From positions 186,001 to 250,000 of the forward strand of contig NZ_MORL01000001.1 of the NCBI RefSeq assembly GCF_001870735.1: 64,000 bases of DNA, written 5' to 3'. The notes beneath the pieces were generated by a model. The model made no database searches. It saw only the letters and a list, made by a program, of their open reading frames with translations, and was not told the origin of the DNA. The position numbers and the translations under genes were made by a program. This DNA is from Arsenicibacter rosenii. GTDB taxonomy: Bacteria; Bacteroidota; Bacteroidia; Cytophagales; Spirosomataceae. Below are positions 60,500 through 64,000 of this stretch, piece after piece (position 1 is the first letter of the stretch; each line of letters opens with the position of its first letter).

Positions 60500-61542
60500 A
60501 TGAAAAAGAAACTCCTCCCTTTCCTGTTGCTGGTTCAGATGGCATACGGGCAAAAACAACCGAAAGAACCGTTTATCAGCCAGTTGATACAGCGCATGAC
60601 GCTGGACGAAAAAATAGGACAGCTGAACCTGCTGACCGGCGGCGAAGCCACAACCGGTTCGGTCGTGAGTACGGCGAAGGATTTCTGACTACGTTGAAAA
60701 AGTCGGTGCAGGAGAAAAAAGTAACGGTCGCCGAAATTGATGCCGCCCGTTCGTTTGTGTTGCTGAAAAACGCCGGGCCGGTGCTGCCACTGGGCCGGAA
60801 AGGTACCCTGGCGCTGATTGGCCCATTAGCCAACAACAGAGAGAATATGGCGGGGACCTGGAGTGTGTCGGGCCTGTTCGACCAGTCGGTGTCGCTGATG
60901 GACGGGCTGAAAAACGTAGCGGGCAATGCCGTGCGGGTGGTATATGCCCGCGGGGCCAACATCGTCAGCGACCCCGGACTGGAGGAGCGGATCAGTATTT
61001 TCGGAAAACCCACCTACCGCGATAACCGCAGCAATACGGTCCTGATAGAGGAAGCTGTCATGTGCCGGCCATCCTGAATACCTGGTCGGCCGCCCGGCGA
61101 TGACACGAAGTGGTTTTCCAAATTCCGGTTCAACTACCTCGACGTTCCGAATACCCCGCTGTATCCGTTCGGCTACGGCCTGAGTTATACCCGTTTTACG
61201 TATGGTGAGCCCAGGCTGAATAAAACGCAGATGACCCGTAATGAGACGCTGCAACTGACCGTTGAGGTCCGGAATACTGGTGAATACGACGGGGAAGAAG
61301 TCGTGCCGCTATGCATCCGCGACAAGGTCGGCAGCATTACCCGACCGGTGCAGGAACTGAAAGGGTTTCAGAAGATGATGCTGAAAAAAGGGGATGCTCG
61401 CACCGTCACATTCCCGATAACAGCTGACATGCTGACGTTCTATAACAGCGATTTGGCGTTTGTCGCCGGGCCCGGCGAGTTTGAGGTCATGGTTGGCCCC
61501 AACTCGGCGGCGGTTCAGCGAAAGGCGTTTGTGTTGCGGTAG
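60500..61542 (+). pseudogene. Decayed glycoside hydrolase family 3 (beta-glucosidase-like) gene
   Basis: The frame opens with a signal peptide and the GH3 start ('FISQLIQRMTLDEKIGQLNL'), hits a stop at 60686-60688, and the reading continues in another frame with 'GEGFLTTLKKSVQEKKVTVAEIDAA', then jumps to 'RSFVLLKNAGPVLPLGR', 'LALIGPLANNRENMAGTWS' and 'TLIEEAV'-like sequence, a stop at 61075, then 'TKWFSKFRFNYLDVPNTPLYPFGYGLSYTRF' (pieces) and a C-terminal fibronectin-like domain to 61542. It is about 1 kb against about 2.25 kb for an intact BglX. At least three deletions are needed; the catalytic barrel is gone. Its end overlaps the convergent glycerate kinase gene by 28 bases. Confidence 0.88.
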
Positions 61543-62660
61543 GCCAGTAAATTCCCCAGTTGCCGGGCCGTTCGCGACAGGTTTTCTTCCGTATGGGCAA
61601 AGGCAGCAGCTAAGTCGGTCGGTTCGTGACCAATGGCCAGCAGGGTGTCAAACCAGGCTTCGAGTGCTTCGCTGGCCCTGGCCGGTACGCGGCCGGCGAG
61701 GCCGATCACCGGAAGTCCCCGACCTTTGGCGGCCTGAGCTACGCCAAACGGGCCTTTGCCGTGTAGGGTTTGCTCGTCCAGGCTGCCTTCGCCCGTGACA
61801 ACCAGATCGGCGGTGGCCAGGTGCTGGCCGAAGCCGGTGAACGTCAGGAAAAAGTCGATGCCGTTGACCAGCTGAGCGCCGGACAGCGCGTGCAGACTGG
61901 CCGACACGCCACCGGCCGCACCACCGTGTTTCAGCCCGGCGATGTCGATCCCGGTGGTGGCTTGTACCGATTCTGCCAGCCGGGACAGCCCCGCATCCAG
62001 CTGACGGACCATGTCCGGGGTGGCACCCTTTTGCGGCCCGAAGACCGCTGCGGCCCCCGTCGGCCCGACCAGCGGATTGTCGACGTCGCAGAGGATGCGG
62101 ATGTCCAGCCGGGTAAGGCGCGGGTCAAGGCCGGTCAGGTCAATGTGGGTCAGGTTGGTGAGCTGCTCAGGCGTTTCGATGGCCCTGTCGTCGCGGTCGA
62201 GGAAGCGGATGCCGAGCGCGCGCAGGATGCCCGTGCCGCCATCGACCGTTGCCGATCCGCCAATGGCCAGAATCAGCTGCTCAATGCCGTGGCCGAGTGC
62301 GGCGCGGATGAGCTGGCCGGTACCGTAGGATGTCGCCAGCAAAGGGTTAAGCTCCTGACTGCTCAGCAGGTGAAGCCCCGACGCAGCGGCCATCTCGACT
62401 ACCGCCGATTTTCCTCCGTTGACCAGCCCGAACGATGCCTGAGCGGGCCGGCCAAGCGGGTCTTGTACATCCACCCGGATACGTTCGCCGTTCAGGTGGT
62501 GAACAATCAGGTCGCCGGTGCCATTGCCACCGTCGCCAATCGGGAAACAGGTGCATCGACAGTCCAGTTTGCTGGCCAGAAAGCCGGCTTCGATGGCACG
62601 GGCGGCGGTGGGGGCATCCAGACTGTGTTTAAACGCATTCGGGGCAATCAGAATATGCAT
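61515..62660 (-). CDS. Glycerate 2-kinase (GlxK/GarK family)
   Basis: A 381-residue kinase that makes 2-phosphoglycerate from glycerate. 'ILIAPNAFKHSLDAPTAARAI' is the N-terminal family signature and 'LAIGGSATVDGGTGILRALG', 'GLKHGGAAGGVSASLHAL', 'DLVVTGEGSLDEQTLHGKGPFGVA' are the conserved motifs. The length is typical. It follows the lactate permease gene by nine bases on the same strand, so 2-hydroxyacid uptake and glycerate use seem coupled. Its 3' end overlaps the convergent GH3 remnant. Confidence 0.96.
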   Translation of the reverse strand: MHILIAPNAFKHSLDAPTAARAIEAGFLASKLDCRCTCFPIGDGGNGTGDLIVHHLNGERIRVDVQDPLGRPAQASFGLVNGGKSAVVEMAAASGLHLLSSQELNPLLATSYGTGQLIRAALGHGIEQLILAIGGSATVDGGTGILRALGIRFLDRDDRAIETPEQLTNLTHIDLTGLDPRLTRLDIRILCDVDNPLVGPTGAAAVFGPQKGATPDMVRQLDAGLSRLAESVQATTGIDIAGLKHGGAAGGVSASLHALSGAQLVNGIDFFLTFTGFGQHLATADLVVTGEGSLDEQTLHGKGPFGVAQAAKGRGLPVIGLAGRVPARASEALEAWFDTLLAIGHEPTDLAAAFAHTEENLSRTARQLGNLLAYRNTNAFR

Positions 62661-62669
62661 TTTGTTTTT

Positions 62670-64000
62670 CTAGGTGGTAAAGAAGTGAATGAGCAGCACA
62701 TAGTTCGGGATAATCCATTTGATCACGTAGGCCTGGGCGAGGGTGAGCAGGGAAATAAACCCGAGCATGATGAAACTGTGTTTGACGGTGAACCGAAACA
62801 ACTGCGCTTCCTGCCCGACCAGATTACCGGCGGCGGCCGCCACGGCAATCGATTGGGGCGAAATCATTTTGCCCACAACGCCACCCGATACGTTGGCACC
62901 AACCGTCACGACCGGATCAACGCCGATGGTTTGGGCCGTTGCGAACTGGAGTTTGCTGAACAGGGCATTGGCCGACGTATCCGAACCGGTGATGAAAACG
63001 CCCAGCCACCCCAGCACCGGCGCAAAAAACGGAAACAGCAGGTCGGTGTTGGCCAGCACATCGGCCAGGGTAAGGGTCATGCCTGAATCGTTGAGGACGT
63101 AGGCAAACGCCAGTACCGAGGCGACGGTCAGGATCGGAAAACGGAGCTGTTTCAGCGTACCGGCAAACACCTGTATTCCCTCGCGGAAGGTCAGGCCGAC
63201 GAGCGGAATGGAGAACAGACCGGCCAGAAAGATGGCCGTACCCGCTGCCGACAGGTAGTTGAATTTGAAAACCTTGGCGATGGGCGCTCCGGTCTGGTTC
63301 AGAATGGCATTGTGCAGGCCCGGAAATTCAAACTGAATCATACCGGTAGCATTCAGCATGTCTTTAACGGGTTGCAGGCCCCAGGCGATGATCAGGATCG
63401 TAAGGACCATAAACGGCGACCATGCCCGGATAATCTGTTTTGTGGAATACAGCCCGGCAGGTTGCACAACCGGCGCCGGTTCGTTGGCAAACCGCCAGAC
63501 CTGCTTCGGTTTCCAGACACGCAGCAGCCCCATCAGGCAGACAATCGAACCGAGTCCGCCGATGACATCGGGCAGCGAAGGCCCCAGAAAGTTCGACGAC
63601 AGGTATTGCAGCAGGGCAAACGATACGCCCGACACGACCAGCGCGGGCATGATCTCACGGGCTTTGCTGACTCCCGAGATAATGGACACGAGATAAAACG
63701 GCAGAAAAACGGAAAGCAGCGGCAACGTGCGCCCGACCATCTGCGAAATGGCCAGTTCGGGAATGCCCGATACCTGCGAGGCCACCGTAATCGGGATACC
63801 GATTGACCCGAAAGCCACCGGTGCGGTGTTGGCAATCAGACAGATCCCCGACGCGTAGAGCGGATTGAACCCGAGTCCTACGAGCATGGCTGCCGTAATC
63901 GCCACCGGAGCGCCGAACCCGGCTGTTCCTTCCAGAAACGAGCCAAACGAAAAAGCAATGAGCAGCGCCTGTAAACGCCGGTCGTCGGTGATGGTTCCCA
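62670..64000 (-). CDS. L-lactate permease family transporter (5' end beyond window)
   Basis: The frame is open from the stop at 62670 to the right edge (about 443 codons) and does not reach a start. 'FSFGSFLEGTAGFGAPVAI' near 63900-63960 is the signature of LctP/GlcA permeases, followed by many hydrophobic helices and 'FITGSDTSANALFSKLQFATAQTIG'. Family members import lactate, glycolate or glycerate with protons. About 100 N-terminal residues are missing. The glycerate kinase behind it suggests that glycerate or glycolate may be the physiological substrate. Confidence 0.94.
   Translation of the reverse strand, partial: GTITDDRRLQALLIAFSFGSFLEGTAGFGAPVAITAAMLVGLGFNPLYASGICLIANTAPVAFGSIGIPITVASQVSGIPELAISQMVGRTLPLLSVFLPFYLVSIISGVSKAREIMPALVVSGVSFALLQYLSSNFLGPSLPDVIGGLGSIVCLMGLLRVWKPKQVWRFANEPAPVVQPAGLYSTKQIIRAWSPFMVLTILIIAWGLQPVKDMLNATGMIQFEFPGLHNAILNQTGAPIAKVFKFNYLSAAGTAIFLAGLFSIPLVGLTFREGIQVFAGTLKQLRFPILTVASVLAFAYVLNDSGMTLTLADVLANTDLLFPFFAPVLGWLGVFITGSDTSANALFSKLQFATAQTIGVDPVVTVGANVSGGVVGKMISPQSIAVAAAAGNLVGQEAQLFRFTVKHSFIMLGFISLLTLAQAYVIKWIIPNYVLLIHFFTT

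Noticed and set aside
61770-63086. 438-residue plus-strand frame
   Set aside because: Lies antisense to glycerate kinase and lactate permease, both with clear family motifs; its own translation has no recognisable domain.

Overview
The window reads as a chromosomal segment of a Bacteroidota bacterium of the order Cytophagales, most likely Spirosomaceae. This is inferred from gene content and style; no marker gene here fixes the genus. Supporting signs are type IX secretion C-terminal sorting domains ending in 'YPNPA…' modules, TonB/DUF4374/PepSY genes, LytTR signalling pairs, sulfur-assembly genes without sufBCD beside them, almost no Shine-Dalgarno sequences, and promoters of the Bacteroidota type (TTTG or GTTG, about 20 bases, then TAnnTTTG). 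Base composition looks moderate (roughly half G+C) with AT-rich gaps. I see no prophage, insertion sequence with transposase, CRISPR array or integrated plasmid.

Left part (1-12.8 kb), nearly all on the minus strand. The N-terminus of a STAND-type NTPase runs off the left edge. It is followed (in reverse gene order) by a partner-switching set: an RsbW-like anti-sigma ATPase and two STAS proteins that flank a glycogen debranching enzyme. Upstream are an AGE-type sugar epimerase, a DJ-1/PfpI protein, a cupin and an ankyrin protein. Then come a TPR histidine kinase with a LytTR regulator, a Xer-type recombinase and ribosomal protein S21.

Centre-left (12.8-30 kb). Ppx/GppA phosphatase, a bile-acid/sodium symporter family protein, a MarR-controlled TolC-RND efflux operon with visible operators, and a second MarR gene divergent from a DinB protein and leading a small DUF4442/hydrolase operon. 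Then an SDR oxidoreductase, a glycosyltransferase, and a SUF operon (sufS, sufE, DUF59, bacilliredoxin) that carries a ParE-type toxin-antitoxin pair between sufS and sufE. A Tat-exported glycosylasparaginase follows.

Centre-right (30-45 kb). A DUF255 thioredoxin-like protein, a type IX-secreted protein of unknown role, a lipoprotein, a UMF1-type MFS transporter, a tRNA-Val(GAC) with a 50-base palindromic terminator, and a five-gene TonB/DUF4374/two small membrane proteins/PepSY cluster that probably handles a siderophore or other iron complex. The cluster begins with a long, highly structured leader. A repeat-riddled stretch with a truncated HsdR-like fragment and a secreted repeat-domain protein follows.

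Right part (45-64 kb). An FtsX-type ABC permease; a four-gene minus-strand operon of two tandem type IX-secreted metallophosphoesterases, a YHYH protein and a YbhB-like protein; a cation/proton antiporter with a coiled-coil lipoprotein; a five-gene plus-strand operon that couples an outer-membrane-type protein and a serine hydrolase to a LytS/LytTR-type two-component system; a decayed glycoside hydrolase family 3 gene with several internal deletions; and a glycerate kinase next to a lactate permease that runs off the right edge.

The most distinctive observations are: apparently leaderless transcripts for both marR genes and ppx, with operators placed on the promoter elements; a toxin-antitoxin pair nested inside the SUF operon; the structured leader of the TonB cluster; the GlgX/STAS/RsbW arrangement; and several families of palindromic intergenic repeats.
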